A DNA stretch of 64,000 bases from Stenogyne calaminthoides (GCA_037126765.1 JBBCBC010000021.1:22709434-22773433); one strand, 5' to 3'; positions 1 to 13,101 are shown, counted from the stretch's first letter. Notes: a model not told the origin generated them from the sequence alone. Numbers and translations are program-made.

Positions 1-1490
1 TCGATGTTTATATTACCGTTTATAGAATACCGCTTTGATAATTATCAGATAGAACAACCGATGTAATAGATAGGTCACATATTGAGGGGAACCTCAATAT
101 GTATAAGTCAGTCCAAGATCCAAAGAACAAATGATATCCGACGTGCCGTAATGCTAGAGAAGAACAGAAGATCGACGATCCGATCTAGTCGATATCTCAC
201 CAAGTCATAAAGCTCAAACTCGCAATACTTGAAGATCGATGACTTCCGTAAGATCGCACTGTAAGACCTACATCACCGAGTCCGCTAGTTGAAGCTAAAG
301 TCAACCTAAGCACCGTAGACTCCATCGTAGACTAATCGCTTCGATCGATCGATCAAAGTCACCACCAGTGAAAAACTGATGTTTCACCTAATCATACGTC
401 GATGATCTGAACAAGAAGAAATGTCAACCTTAGTTGGAAGAACAAACACTGAAAAGTGCGTCTGCTAACCAATAAGAACAAGACACGTATGATCGGAGCC
501 CGATAATTAAGGGATTTAATGTTTGCTCTCTCTAACGGCTATAAAATACAAGTTCACGCTTTTCGCCATGCCGCCTCAAGACGCCACATCAATCCTCGCA
601 AAAACTACCTAATATAGCCCGAAATTCAAATTTCTCTCCAACGGCTCTTTGATTTCAAGGTCTATAAATATGGGATCACACTTCAGAGTGAAGACACGAA
701 AACACTGAACAATCAAGAAGCTCAAGCAATTATCAGATTTCCGCACAAAGAACACGATCAAGAAGATTATTTTATTAAGTGTTCATCCCATAAGTTCTTA
801 GCATAGAAATCTTTTCATCTAGCCGATAGGGCTACCTTAAACACTAGAAAAGATTTCATAGTTGGAACCAAAACAATCTTATCCAAACCCAAGTTAGGTT
901 AAGTTGTTTAGCAAGATTTCGCATCAGGGTTTCTAGTTCTCGATTTTTGGGATCGGTTGAGTGAGAACTCCTTAAATATCCGTCGGTTGTCTTGTGTTGA
1001 ACTAACACATAAAACTAAGTTCAGTTGGTTAAGTTGGTGCCCCTTGTGATAGGGAAGAGTGGACGTAGGACTGGTTTGTCCGAACCACTATAAATCTTGT
1101 GTGCCTTTACCGCTTTGATTAACTGGTCTACACAATTGCACACAACCTTTAAAGCGCATACATATTCTAAGTTGAGATCACCTAGCACCAAGCTTCGATC
1201 TGATCAAGCTTGACACTTCACCAACCGTTAAAACACTAACTTTGGAATCGATTTATAAAAAACCGGTTTTTCACGGGTAAAACTTAAGCTTCCGCACACA
1301 TCGCTTAAACGATATTCATCGAACTAATCTGCTTTGAGCGATTAGTAAGTTGGTTATCGACCCAAACCGATTCACTCGCGACTCTGATCAAAGCTAATCG
1401 CCTCACACCGATCCAAGACAAAAAAAGTTTCGAAGTCTATTCACCCTCCCCTCTAGACTTCGCCCTCACAAAACCCGTTCGGGACCTACA
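1..1490 (+). repeat. 5' LTR of element A (start missing)
   Basis: Matches 13181-14646 along its whole length, with small differences clustered at CAG/CTG. It ends in ...cctaca immediately before a primer-binding site. A TATA box (tataaata, 663-670) lies between U3 and the putative R region. Many tcgat/atcga strings interrupt the alignment. Confidence 0.95.
663..670 (+). promoter_or_regulatory. LTR TATA box of element A
   Basis: The string tataaata is present here and at 13829-13836 in the 3' LTR, in the same context (tcaaggtctataaatatggg). It is the likely core promoter for retroelement transcription. Confidence 0.7.
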
Positions 1491-1492
1491 AG

Positions 1493-1509
1493 TGGTATCG
1501 AGCGGTTGG
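1493..1509 (+). other. Primer-binding site of element A (tRNA-iMet type)
   Basis: tggtatcgagcggttgg starts two bases after the LTR end. It resembles the copia consensus tggtatcagagc, complementary to the 3' end of initiator tRNA-Met, but has cga where cag is expected, matching the CAG/CTG anomaly seen elsewhere. Confidence 0.85.
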
Positions 1510-1846
1510 TTCTCTGCATCCATCGACTTTGTGTATCATCGATTCTTGAGGAAGAATCTTTGTGGTCGATCGAATCGATCTTGAAAAACCTTCTTAAAAC
1601 TCATTCATTTTCCAAAAACACTCAAAGATGGATAACACCTCGTATGTATCATGATCTCGCCGAAGTTCTCAATCGACATTTAGTATGCAGATTGGGCCAT
1701 ATATATGTCCAACCATCTAGGTTCGATCGAAGGGCGTAATGATGGAAGTCATCGAAAGAGGACCCATCATCATATATTACGACAACCCCGCAGTTGGAGG
1801 AGATCCGCACTTTGCCCCTGAAGTCTTGTAATTTTAAAACCCAAAT

Positions 1847-2780
1847 TTGATGGATGCAGAGGAAAGGAAATCGCATACTCTGGATACTATCTCAAGGCAT
1901 ATTATCATGAAAACAATGGATAAGGTCACCAAGGAAAGATTAAGTATCTCAAATCATGCGAAAGCAATGTGGGATACTCTAAATTTGATATGTGAGGGAA
2001 ATGACCAGATAAAAGATGCAGTCTGCAGTTTAACCGGTAAAGTTCAAAAATTGAAGATGTTGCCCAACTAAACCATCAACGAACTCGATGGAAGGATTAC
2101 TATGTCAATAAACAAGCCGAGAACTTGGTAGAGAGATGTCCGATAAAGATATCAACTACAAAATTTTAAGGTCTCTCACCAAGAAATGGGACATGAAGGT
2201 CACGGAATCAAGGATTGCCAAGACATTTAAAAAATGAAGCCAAGTAGCTTGTTCTTGAGCCTTAAAGCTCACGAAGTTCGATTTAATTGAGAGAGGACAA
2301 GCGGATGAAGATGAGGTGCCCGGGCCAAGCCTCAACTTCCAAATCGCTTGCTTTTAAGGCAACCAAAGAAGAGATTGAAGACCAATGAGCCCATTGAAAC
2401 ATCATAAGTCGCGTAACAGACGCTCGCTACTGAAAAACTAGAGAAATCAAATACTCAATTGGGTAAGTATCAAGATTCTATAAAGATTATCAACATAGCC
2501 GAGGAAGAGATAGGAGATCGCACAAATGATCTCCGTAAAAGAACTGTGATCCGATGATCGGAGAGATCACAAAGATGAAAGGAAAAGAGATAATCTAAAT
2601 GATGAGAGAAGAGATAACCAATCGATGTAAGAAGCTCGACTACTATCGAAAAGGAAAATCACCGATAGATCATACAGATTTTTTGTGATTCACCGAAGAA
2701 AAGGTTCCGTGGATCAAGGAGCGTGCTTCAATTCAGGAGAAGCCAGTCACTACAAATAAGCAGACGCCTGCACTGACGCC
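1847..2780 (+). pseudogene. gag: Degenerate copia gag of element A
   Basis: The open piece at 1847-2071 contains AKAMWDTLNLICEGNDQIKD, like the Sirevirus gag motif around 'WDTL..THEG'. Downstream, in shifted frames, 'KILRSLTKKWDMKVT' (about 2160-2200) matches the gag 'RSLPKKWDMKV' block. Near 2730 'CFNSGEASHYK' is a zinc-knuckle remnant with its second cysteine lost. Gag would package element RNA into virus-like particles. At least three frameshifts and several stops make it non-coding as assembled. Confidence 0.8.
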
Positions 2781-4111
2781 AAGAGAAATGGAAGAAAAGA
2801 GGAAACAAAGAGAGCAACGGTACAAGGACGTAAAAAGCTATGGTTGTCGACACGTCAGAATTGACGATCAGATTCCGCCCTCTCCGAGGACTCGATACTC
2901 CTCTCAGAGAAGATTTCTCTGTCGACGCTAGCAGCATTGCTGACTTCTATGGAAATGAAGATCCGATATTCTCTTCGGATGATGATGAGATCTCGCTCGA
3001 TGGCCAAGGAGGACCAATCTGAGGTAACCTCCAAACCCGCTTTGTTCGCTTTACACCAAGCATCATTAGCACACCTCGCCGGGAGATTAACCGCAGCTCT
3101 ACTCGAAAGCAATTGCTTGAGGATCTCTCCAATGCAAAGAGACACTTATGCTATAGTGGAAGTTTAAAATGACAAGCCGAGGACCGTAAATAATCACCAT
3201 TGCTAAAGAGAATGATCTCAAGAAAGCCTCCGAACTTAAATCAATAAACCGCTCATAAGGCAACTGAGGAATTAAAAATTCTGAAAGTTAAAGCTTCTGA
3301 TCAGGAGAAGCAGATCAAAGATCAGCTGGCAATTAACAAACAGCAAGCGGATGACTTCAAAATCCTGCAAGCAAAATTCGATGAGCTGTTCCGAAAGCAT
3401 GAAAGTCTAAAATCATCCGAGGATAATCACGTAAGAAAATAGAGGTTTTTACAAAATCATCTAAAACCGCTCAAGACATGAACACCTATTTTCGAACAAC
3501 GACAACAAGAAGGACTTGGGTATGAGAACCCTTCCACGCCCTCAAAAGCCCCGGCTGATTCATCTCAAAAAGGTGTAATCAGACGAGTTTCTGACAAAGA
3601 TACACCAAAAGCCAAACATGTATCTAATAAGGGAAAAAGACTAGTTGAGTAGGTAAGGCAGGTGTCTAACCAGAAGGGGAACATAAATGGACCCCAACTG
3701 GTAAAGCATCAGTCGAGGAATCAACAGAAGAACCCAGTTCTTCTGAAGAGACCTCAACCTGATCAACAGATCGAAAATCGTAAAAGACAACCTGTAAAAG
3801 GGAAGTCCAATCTGAGACCCAATCAAGGTCAGCTGCCTAATAAGCATGCTTCAGGTAAACTGCAAAAACCACCTATGCTGAAAAGATATGAATCTTTTGA
3901 TGGTAGGAGTCGTACTTACCCCTATAATCAGAAATCTAGGGCTGCTGCACCAGAACCACACTGGATGAAAAGAAGACAAACAGAAAAGATAAATCCCAAG
4001 TCTTCTAAGTCACCCAAGGTTCACACTAATAATCATACTAATCGAAAGCATATAAAGAGACGATATGATTATGTTGATAGGTATGGGAGACAAATCAGGC
4101 CTTCGATCTAA
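2781..4111 (+). pseudogene. Gag C-terminal / gag-pol linker of element A
   Basis: The longest open stretch is 3662-4111 (149 codons), rich in Lys, Gln, Asn and Pro, ending in RRYDYVDRYGRQIRPSI. This low-complexity basic linker between gag and the protease is typical of Sirevirus polyproteins. The part at 2840-3640 carries coiled-coil-like Lys/Glu/Gln-rich text in broken frames (for example around 3300-3400). No catalytic motif is visible. Confidence 0.55.
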
Positions 4112-4560
4112 CCGATCACAATAGAAGTGCTCGCTTTGTATGGATCCCCAAAACTAATCCTAACCCCTCGTGACCCAATCCAAAAGGGTACCTAAAGCCC
4201 CGATTTGGTCAGCAGGATCGCGTGGTCCGCCAACAAAGGAGGTGTGCAAGCAACTATCCGGTACATCGATAGTGGATGCTCAAGGCACATGACCGAAGCA
4301 AACATCTCCTCACTCTTACATAGAACGTAAAGGTTCGCTGTACTCTTTTCGGTGATGATAACTTTGGTTATACCAAAGGATTCTAACCTTAGAGAATGAT
4401 GATGTACAAGTAATCGGAGTCTCAGATGTCGGCGGTCCGGCACAACCTATTATCGGTTTCACAATTCTCGCGACAACGATTCAAAGTTGAGTTCTCGACG
4501 ACCAATGCACTATCAAGAATCGAGCCACTCAACAGATTTTGCTAACTAGTTCAAGGAAAG
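4112..4560 (+). pseudogene. Aspartic protease remnant of element A
   Basis: Codons at 4268-4294 read DSGCSRHMT, the conserved active-site motif of Sirevirus-type copia proteases (consensus D-S-G-C-S-R-H-M-T-G), preceded by a tyrosine-isoleucine pair. The enzyme would cleave the gag-pol polyprotein. The frame is broken on both sides. Confidence 0.8.
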
Positions 4561-4576
4561 GGACGATCTACACAAA

Positions 4577-5560
4577 TTGATTGGAACAATTTGCCCAAGA
4601 AATGCATGCTCGATTGTCAAGAGTTCCAAAAGTAGTAGAATTGGCTCGCACAAAAGAATGAGCCATCTCAACTTTAAAACTCTTAATAAGATAGCAAGGA
4701 TGTCTCTAGTGGAAGGACTTCCGAATGAAGTATTTTTTCAAAGGATCGATATGTACCGTATGTCGGAAGGGAAAATAGTCAAAGCTTCATTCAAGGAATT
4801 CCTTGACCGCATCCAAAGAGAGTAATCGCAAATTGCTTATATATGGATCTATTTGGACCCATTTACACCAAATCGATTCTCAACGGACGAAATATACTCG
4901 TAATCGTGGATGACTATTCCAAGTTTACTTCGGGTTATATTCTTACATAAGAAGAATGAGACGACAAATCTAAGATACCCGAGTCGCTAAAAAAAAAGAT
5001 TACAAAATGAGAAGGGTGTCAGTAGTAAAAATCAAATCGATAAAGGTACGTAATTTCGAACTCTTTTTATTACCGATTTTTGCTCTAAGTTTGGTATACA
5101 ACATGAAACATAAAGCAAGGACGCCACAACAAAATGGAGTAGCAGAATCGGAGGAACAGAATCCTCAAAGAAGTTTCGCCGCAGACGATGTTAGTTAACA
5201 TGCAATACCAAGCCGCTTTCAAGTGTATAATCAACACCGCATGTCATACTCGTAATGATGTCTTCGACTAAGGCTCACTACAAAACACCCTATGAACTGT
5301 GGAAGGACAAAAACCTCGTGGTCTCTTACTTCCATGTTTTTTGGTGTAAGTGTTTCATACACAACAATGGGAAGAGTCGGTTGAAAACTTTTGAGGCCAA
5401 GTCGATGAGGGTATATTCTTAGGATATTCCTCATCTAGCAAGGCTTTCGTGGTTTACAAATGCATTTAACCCTACTTGTGGAAGAAACACCCCATGTAGT
5501 CTTTGATGAAGCATCTTCCGAACAAGAGAAATCATTTCGAAACAAGATGTACCGATCAAC
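4577..5560 (+). pseudogene. GAG-pre-integrase and integrase remnant of element A
   Basis: 4660-4690 reads HLNFKTLNKIARM, the gag-pre-integrase block. Around 4840-4960 the text YMDLFGPIHTKS...VDDYSKFTSGY is the integrase core with its first catalytic Asp. The second block (SDKGT, about 5035-5050) and the third (QNGVAESEEQN, about 5130-5160, catalytic Glu kept) follow in other frames. 5280-5400 carries the C-terminal KTPYELW...VFWCKCFIHNNGK block. Frameshifts separate all parts, so no active integrase is encoded. Confidence 0.85.
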
Positions 5561-5809
5561 TAGTACCGATGCTCGTAAAATGGATCACCTAATGATCAAG
5601 GAAAAAGAATCGAAACCGTAATAAGATATACATTCCGGATCTAGTTGATTCACCGCATCATTCGGATCCTAAGGTACTAAAAAATCGATGAAGAAGTCGA
5701 CAGATAAGATCAATCGAACCATCCGGTTCGGGGGAACACCGGTTCCCACTTAACGACATCGAAGACATGATGAGTCCAACATCACCGAGACATGTTCTTA
5801 TCAAGTGGA

Positions 5810-6800
5810 TCATAATTCTGCACCACTCCCAAATGCTAGTAATGAACCTTTATCGAAATGGATGATGTTCTCCAAACCGACGCAAATCGTAATGTATGAC
5901 TGGATAACCAAATATCCAACCGATCGATTATCGAGACCCATCTCGATAAAGTTAAAACTAGACATCGATTGGTGAAAGTGCCATGTATTGTCAAGTATTT
6001 GTCTATGAAGGAACCAACAACAATAGAGGAAGTTTCTACAAGACGCAAGTCGGATTCTAACCATGCAGAAGAGCCGACAGCTTCGACAAAAAATCAAGTT
6101 TGGGAACCGCAGATGCACCAAATCATCAAGACGAATTGGCACGGTGGGTTTTCAAGAACAAGAGAGATGAGAAAATGTCATCACCGTAAATAAGGCAAGA
6201 CTTGTTGCTAAGGGGTATTCACAATCGAAGGAATTGATTATGACGAGACCTTTGCACCGCCGCCGCCTAGAAGCCATTCGGTCAAGCTGCATATGCTTCC
6301 CACAGAGGGTTCACCGTGGTATCGATGGACGAAAAGAGTGCATTTTTAAACGGGGTACTAGCAGAGGAAGTTTATGTCGAACAACCTCCGTGCTTCAAAA
6401 AAGAACAACCAAGTGTACCGCTTAAGAAAAGCTCTTTATGGTTCAAACAAGCTCCTCGAGCTTGGTATGATACACTCTCTCGCTTCTGATCGACAAAGGG
6501 TTCACTAAAGGAACAAAGGACGTAACCTTATTCGTAATAGAAGATGGAGAAGATATTCTCGATGGTTCAGATTCACGTGATCTACATCATCTTCTGGATC
6601 TCCTAACAAGAGTCTATGTGAAAGATTCAAAGAAGTTCGATGCAAGGGAAGTTCGAGATGTCCATGATGGGACGGATGAATTACTTTCTGGGTCTCCGTG
6701 AAGCAAAGTGCGTATGGGATATTCATCTCGCCAAGCAAAGTACACTAGAATTTATTGGCTAAGTTTGGAGTTCAAAATTGCAAGGAAGCCAAGATTCCTA
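5810..6800 (+). pseudogene. Reverse transcriptase remnant of element A
   Basis: Around 6195-6240 the text KARLVAKGYSQ marks the RT start; 6300-6480 holds shifted pieces of the fingers and palm. The YVDD catalytic box should lie near 6570, but the bases read attcacgtgatctacatcat, so the DNA resembles the motif without encoding it. The block after it (IFGSPNKSL-like, about 6590) is recognisable in another frame. Multiple frameshifts; inactive. Confidence 0.75.
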
Positions 6801-6839
6801 TGATGACCGGATTCAAGATGGATCCGTATTTAGGATGGT

Positions 6840-7600
6840 CGAAAAACAAATCGTAAAAGAATATAGGGCTCTCATTGATCTCTACTATACCGATCGCAAG
6901 CGTACCGAGATATCACCTTTTGCAAAGAGGGTGTATGTGCCGATTTCGTGCAAATCCAATGCAAAGCCACCCAGAAGCAAAAAGCGGTTTCTTAAGTATC
7001 TCGAAGGACAAGAACCTTGGTTTATTTTACCCATCGATGATAATCTAGAGCTTAGTGGGTATTCTCGATTACGACATGGAGGTTGCAAGATTGACAGAAG
7101 TCAACCTCGCGAACATGTCGCTTTTAGGAAGTAAACCGATCTCGTGGTTTTCAAAGAAGTTAGACATCGGGCTATGTACATCTACTATCAAGGTAATATA
7201 TGGTCGCAGAAAGTCGTTGTTCCTAATCGCTTCCTCGCTTAGTCAAGAATGAGGATTATAACATCGTAGCTAAGAATGTACCTATATTCGTGACAAGAAT
7301 AAAGCTATTGCAATCACTCGTAATCTCGTTTCTACATACAAGATGCAAGCATGTGGATGTCGACACCATTTTATAAGAGATCATGTTGAAAAGAAGAATA
7401 TCGAATGGAAAAGATTCACACCGATTTACGTAAAGTCGATATTCTAACCAAAGCCACTAGCCGAGATCGATTCGTGAGAATTGTGTAACGAGCTAGGCTT
7501 CGATCTTGGAGAAAAAGCACCTAAAATGCTTGATGGATTGTTCTCGAAACCAAATTTGGTTAAGAGACTAACCAAAGTTGAAAGGAATCATTGAGTTTGG
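6840..7600 (+). pseudogene. RT C-terminal / RNase H remnant of element A
   Basis: Pieces in alternating frames match copia RNase H: RFLKYLEGQEPW near 6990, a DNLELSGYS block near 7040, SWFSKK near 7140, HVDV near 7350 and EKIHTDLRKVDILTKATSRD at about 7400-7460. RNase H would degrade the RNA strand during reverse transcription. The acidic catalytic residues are spread over broken frames. Confidence 0.8.
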
Positions 7601-9430
7601 TATCTCAATCGATCGGAAGATCGAAGGAACCGATTTGAGAAATCGATCAAATTTACGAAAGTTATCGATTAAAGGAATCGATCGGATTAAGGTTTATCGA
7701 ATAAAGGAAACGCTCAATTTAAAAGGAATATCCGATTAAATCGGTTGGGTTATTTTACATCTTTGTAAGTCGATTTAGCCGATATTCAACAAGCAAGATT
7801 CACAGATTAAAGCCTACAATCGCATAAGAAAGCAAGAGAATTTACACAACAATGGAATAATAGAACTTTTCATTGATAAAGACCAAGGTCGATTACATTA
7901 CAAGTTACAAGTACAAAGGACCCGGAGGTCAAGACATAAGTCATAACCGAAAACCCTAAACCTATAACCCTAAACCCTCATCCTAACCCCAAGAAGAAAG
8001 GGGAGAGAGAGATTTTAAATCGATGCTCTCATTTTCCCCACTTAACAAGGGGTGAGAGGGCTTTAAAGAAATCCTAAAGCCGCTAGTCAAGCTAAAACCA
8101 AAGGAGCGAGAGCGCGCTGATAGGATTTTCTAAGCCAGAGCCCTTAGACCAAGTCAATGGACTCTCCAAATTGTTAAATTGAGCACATGTGCCAAGAAAT
8201 TGGTTCAAAGACCTTATGGGCACATGTGTTGCATGAAAAATTGAGTTGATATACGAAGATCACCGTTGTCCGATCAAGACCGTATATCAAACTCATGTTT
8301 TATATCGATCGAGTCTGTTGATGCCGGTTACGCCATAACGATAGACACAAAGGTGCATACTGTTAGAGAAGTGTCTTCTTAAGATTCATGCAGCAGATCC
8401 GGGCCATGGTGGTAGAGGAGCTTGGCAACAATTGTATGTGAAATCTTTGATGACGATTTAAAAACAAAGGATAAGGGACACACAGGTTGATTTGAGAAGT
8501 CAAAATCATTGAAAAAGGGGTAAAGGTGTTTGCCGGAAGTTTCACCTAAATAAGGGTTCACCGTAATGCATGATTTTACAAAGAAAAGATAAGTATGGTG
8601 AATGGGTTATGTTGTGTAAAAAACATTGGTCCAATTTATAGAGGCCAAGAAGGGTGCAAATGCAAATTTGATTTCAAAAAGCCTTTTAGAGAAATTTGCA
8701 TCACACAAGGACAAATGTAGAAATCACGATCGATAATTGATAAATTTACTACGGATTGACATATCAAGATATACAAACATTTATAATTACGATGTCAAAT
8801 CGCGCCAACTTAGGAATAGAGACTACTATTCTAGACTAAGTTTTACGGAACACTTATCCCAAGAATTGGCTTGATCTCGAGAAGAATCGATTAGGGTCAA
8901 CCAAAATCTGATTACATACGAAATCGATCGATAGCTATAAGATCACTTGAACTTGAAACCTCAACAAATCGATATATCACTATGAGAAAATGTAAATATC
9001 GGGCTGAAGGGGGGAACTTCAACCGATCGAGGAGGATCGTATGAAAAATCGCATACAAAAATGAAACAGATCGCTTGAAAAGAACAATGGGAAATTATAA
9101 GGTTTAGGCAGAAAACTAAGATCAACAAGTGGAATCAACTTCAAGTGGTATTGACCGACACTATATCACCAATCGAATACGCCTTTCTTTTCCCTTGTTA
9201 TTTGCTTATTTATCTGATTTTATCCGCTTTTATTTGCCTTTATCAGATGATTACCCGCGTGACGATCCCCGCAAATCATTTAACGCGACGTGGGTACATG
9301 TATTAATTGCTACAAAATGAGCTTTTAAATCCAAAAGGTTTTCAGACGCGTTTTTTCCCCAACCATTCGATCAAAACCGCTTAATCTGGATCATCTAATC
9401 TTTTCAAACGGTTGATCTTCCAAATCTTGT
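7601..9430 (-). pseudogene. Post-pol region of element A with antisense ORF remnants
   Basis: No sense-strand protein is recognisable. On the minus strand two coherent open pieces appear: about 8640-8380 (contains GKHLYPFFNDFDFSNQP) and about 8130-8000 (contains SFGFSLTSGFRISLK, then a stop). They may belong to one antisense ORF. Antisense ORFs are described in some plant LTR elements, mostly of the Tat/Athila groups, so this assignment is tentative. The stretch also holds a few telomere-like aaccctaaacc strings at 7952-7979. Confidence 0.3.
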
Positions 9431-9740
9431 CTTTTTTCCTCCACATTTTATAAGGTTCATCAAAACCCTACCAGAGTTTTCCAAATCACAAACTTATGCT
9501 TTTATTTTCCAAAACTCTCCAGATTATTCTTTTGCGATTCAAAGTGTTTTTTCTTAAGTCTCAAATCCAAAAAATGAATCTGTAATTTCGATTATTTGAT
9601 GAATCATTCTTTTAAAACCATTGATCTTAAAAATTTTGTCAATCGCCGATATCCTCAGATTATGTTTTATTGTTTCTTGGTTTCCGATATGTGATATTCT
9701 TAGTATTTATGCACAATTTTAACCGAATTTATCTTATCTC
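9431..9740 (+). promoter_or_regulatory. Possible internal promoter / leader before the accessory ORF of element A
   Basis: A T/C-rich stretch with tttataagg near 9448, followed by about 280 bp without coding signal, precedes the accessory reading frame that starts near 9745. Spacing and composition look like a plant core promoter with 5' leader. There is no direct support beyond composition. Confidence 0.2.
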
Positions 9741-10520
9741 AGAGATGATCACTCACGGTATGGGTAAAATAATGTGCAACTATGCGAATCGACATTAAGG
9801 ATTGTCGAGGACAAGTTCGCATAATTTGGGGTTACAAAGGATCCTAATCAATGGAAGTAGAGGAAATTTCAAGAAAGCAGACTTGAGAAATATTGTGGCC
9901 GCTTATCGCAATCCAAAGGATGTAAGATGAAGCCCTCGAATTCAGAAGGAATTTAAGGGTGGATACAGATGCTCCAGAGAAGAACTACTTTCGACAAATA
10001 ACGGAGAAGAGATCGATCGACGAATGAGGATATAACTCGCCCTGTTCAAATTTACCTAAAAGGACGAATCTCGCCGCCACTATAGAGAATCAAGATGAGC
10101 CGATCGTAAACGAAGCTCATCGAGAGGCCGACAAAACATCATACGCCAAAGCTTTGTCGCCAATGCTCAAGAAGAAATACCGATTGTTGTTTGATATTTT
10201 GTCAAAAAAAATTATGGGTATTTATTCAAATTTCAGATGTTTTACATCACCAAACCAGACAAAGATGGTCGCAATAATTGATGAAGCAAAGAACATCAAT
10301 CGGCATGGGTTCCTAAAGGCCATTCTACTCCAAGAACATGATAAATTTGGAGTTTATGAGTGGAGGCGGTGTCTATCTCAAGAAGAGGATCAAGAATCTC
10401 AACAAGGTTGCAAATTATCCTACAAGACAAAATGCCAAATGCCGATGGGAAATGTAATGGACTCAAGTCCTACAAGGCATTCCTTCCACCACTTTAGCCA
10501 TATTTGGGCCACCAGATGAT
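9741..10520 (+). pseudogene. Accessory (env-position) ORF of element A, degenerate
   Basis: Broken sense frames between RNase H and the 3' LTR. The clearest piece (10154-10519) contains LKKKYRLLFDILSKKIMGIY and then MVAIIDEAKNINRHGFLKAI. Its hydrophobic 'L..I..K..N...F..I' pattern resembles the C-terminal part of the central domain in the K and K' accessory proteins (LLYKIVHLNKFNMG and LMYRIVVMNNFNLG). The similarity is weak and judged by eye. Sireviruses often carry an env-like ORF at this place. Confidence 0.35.
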
Positions 10521-13101
10521 GATATGCGCCAACTCCCCCAAAGACGGCTAGAAGGAAAAAGCAAGGAAGCAACTTCGCTTACACCAGAGCCCCCCCCAAG
10601 AAGAAAAAAAAAAAACCAAAGTGAAGGTCCAGAAAAGAGGTCAAGAAGGCGGCAAGCCTCCATGACTCGATGCTAGAAGATGAGTCGATGAAGAAAGAGC
10701 GCCAGATCACTGGTGCACCACAAAAAATCGTGAAAAATCGACAGCAAAGCTTCTCAAGCCGAGAGCCAGCCACCATTCCCGAGGAAGAAGCACGAGACGA
10801 ACGATCTCCTTCTCCTCCAAAATCGAAATGATTCACCACTCGACTAATGGCCGAAAAGCATGTCTCCTACTCCTCCACCGCCTCGCCAAATTCAAACTAC
10901 ATCATCACCTCAAACTCGAATTACATCAGTCCATGAACTCGAAACAACAATAGCCATGAACTGAAACCTTACCAACAGGAACCAGAATCCGCTTCCACAA
11001 AGCAGAACCTCTCGCAGTCGAGCCTATCGATAACTTCCACCTACTCAAGCACCACCGAACCCTCCACATCTCATCAACCTAACCGACAGATAATTCCCGA
11101 AGTCTAGATCATCAAAGACCATCACAGGAAAATAGTCGTAATGCAAATCGAACGAGAAATTGATGAGATGTATCCAATCGGGTCGCCCATCCCGCTATTA
11201 GAGAATAAGTTATGGAGATCCTCACCGAGAGATCTCGATTAAAAAGCTTCTCATATTTTATAATGATTATCGAGCAAATGGGCGGTGTCGATGAGTTTGC
11301 AGATTTTGATTTCGATATGAGGAAATTCTAAAGTAGATCACCACCGAGCCGATAACTATCGAATCTATCAAAGCTCGATCCACAGAAGCTAAGGTTGACC
11401 AAACAAGGCGAACCGAGATCGCCAAGAAGCTCCCCAAGCGATGCTACAATGAAGGATACAGAGTCAGCCGATGATAGTGAACTGTGTCAGCTCATGACCA
11501 ACCACCGGAGGCACAAACAACTCGAAACCGATCAAGTGATGCAAAAACATTCCAACATCTCATATCATCACGATCAATTTCAGAAATCGATCTTGTCTCA
11601 AAGATCTCCCGAAAGAAGAAGTTGAGGGAGCGATAGTCGATCGAGGCAGATTGGCCTCAAAGAAATAACAATGATCAAAGGGAATTGCTATTTCCTAGAT
11701 TGCAGCCTATCAAAGATCGGGCCCCCAAAATCGTGACCACCGTGGTTCGCCAACTTATAAAATCCGCTGATGACAAGTCGATTCGTGGATCAACAACAAG
11801 TTTTTTTCTCGATGCTCACTAAAAAAGCTCGAATCGACGTAAGAGAAACTTGACAAACTGATTTTTACACTTCTATCGCCATGGAATCACCAAGACCGAA
11901 ATGATCTCGGCGGTTGAACATCTAACCGCCAAGTTCCGTGTTTATCTCATGCATCTCAACAGGCAATAATATCGGGCAGATCCCTAACTTCCCACTCACA
12001 ACTTTTTTTGATCAAACCAAAAAGGGGGAAGGATTTGAGGAGAAACCAACCGACATGATCGTAACAACCAAGACCTAATTCGATAGCTTGAAGTTTATGG
12101 ACAAAGACTAGACCATCCGGATCTTTTTGCTAACGGTCTCAAAAGATGGAAAAGTCAAAGGCAAGAAAGGTAGCTATCATGGGCCGGGACATCACAAAAG
12201 GTAGTCGCTAAGGTGCCGGGAAATCACAACTCGATTCCATCTCGCATACAACCTCAGACCAGCCACTCGGACTAAAAATAGTCACAAGAAGCACACAAAG
12301 CCGACATAAAAACGATAAGAAACTGGCCGAGAAACCGCCCAAAGAGCAAAGGTGTCAAGAGGCCCGAAAAAAGCGAAGAAGAAAGAAGGGTAGAAAAATT
12401 GACAGAGGCGTAAAATCAAGAAAAATTCAGACGAGAGCGAAGAAAGGAAAGGCCGAAAAATTGCATTTTAACCTCAAATCAAAGAAGAGTTGATGAGATT
12501 ATTCCAAAAACCGCCGCAGACATGCTAAGAGGTTTGAGGAATGGAACAAGATCGTAAGGAATGGCTTCGGATGTTTTTGTCCTTAATCTTGTTCCACGAG
12601 AAGAATCTCCGTATGATGAATTCTCAACTGCTTAGAAAAATAAATATCCGTATTTTCCAAGTATCCGAAAAATGAGGCCAAACTTATCAATGTAAAAATA
12701 TCTCGCCAAGAGTATGATCCGCCGATTACTTTCGAAGAAGGAGATGGCTCATTTGGACAGACCGGCATTTCAGAGATTCTACTTTGACATCCCGAAAGCA
12801 AAACGCATATAACTCGATCCTCGCCAGACCAATGATGTCAAATGGAAACTATATCGATCTTCAACGCACCTCAAGATCAAAGAGAGATGCCGTATGATAC
12901 AAGCCTAAAGAGTGAAGAATCGAAGACTTCTCAGATCACTGTTTTAAATTCAAACTTTTCTCGATGTAACATGTAATCGATATATCTAATGAGAAAAGTT
13001 TATTTTCCGATCCTAAGACAAAATCTCATTGTCTTCGATTATGTGCTTTTATCGTTATATTTATCAACTGTGTTTGGTTTCTCGTGTGTTTTGGTTTTAT
13101 C
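10521..13101 (+). other. Degenerate 3' region of element A
   Basis: Lys/Pro/Ser/Arg-rich text in broken sense frames (polyproline and polylysine near 10590-10620, SPTPPPRQ near 10870). No long ORF and no recognised domain. It could be the tail of the accessory ORF plus untranslated sequence, or a decayed nested insertion. I see no LTR, terminal repeat or target duplication that would decide. Confidence 0.4.

Noticed and set aside
7952..7979. Telomere-like aaccctaaacc repeats
   Set aside because: Only three imperfect units inside a retroelement, too short for an interstitial telomere.
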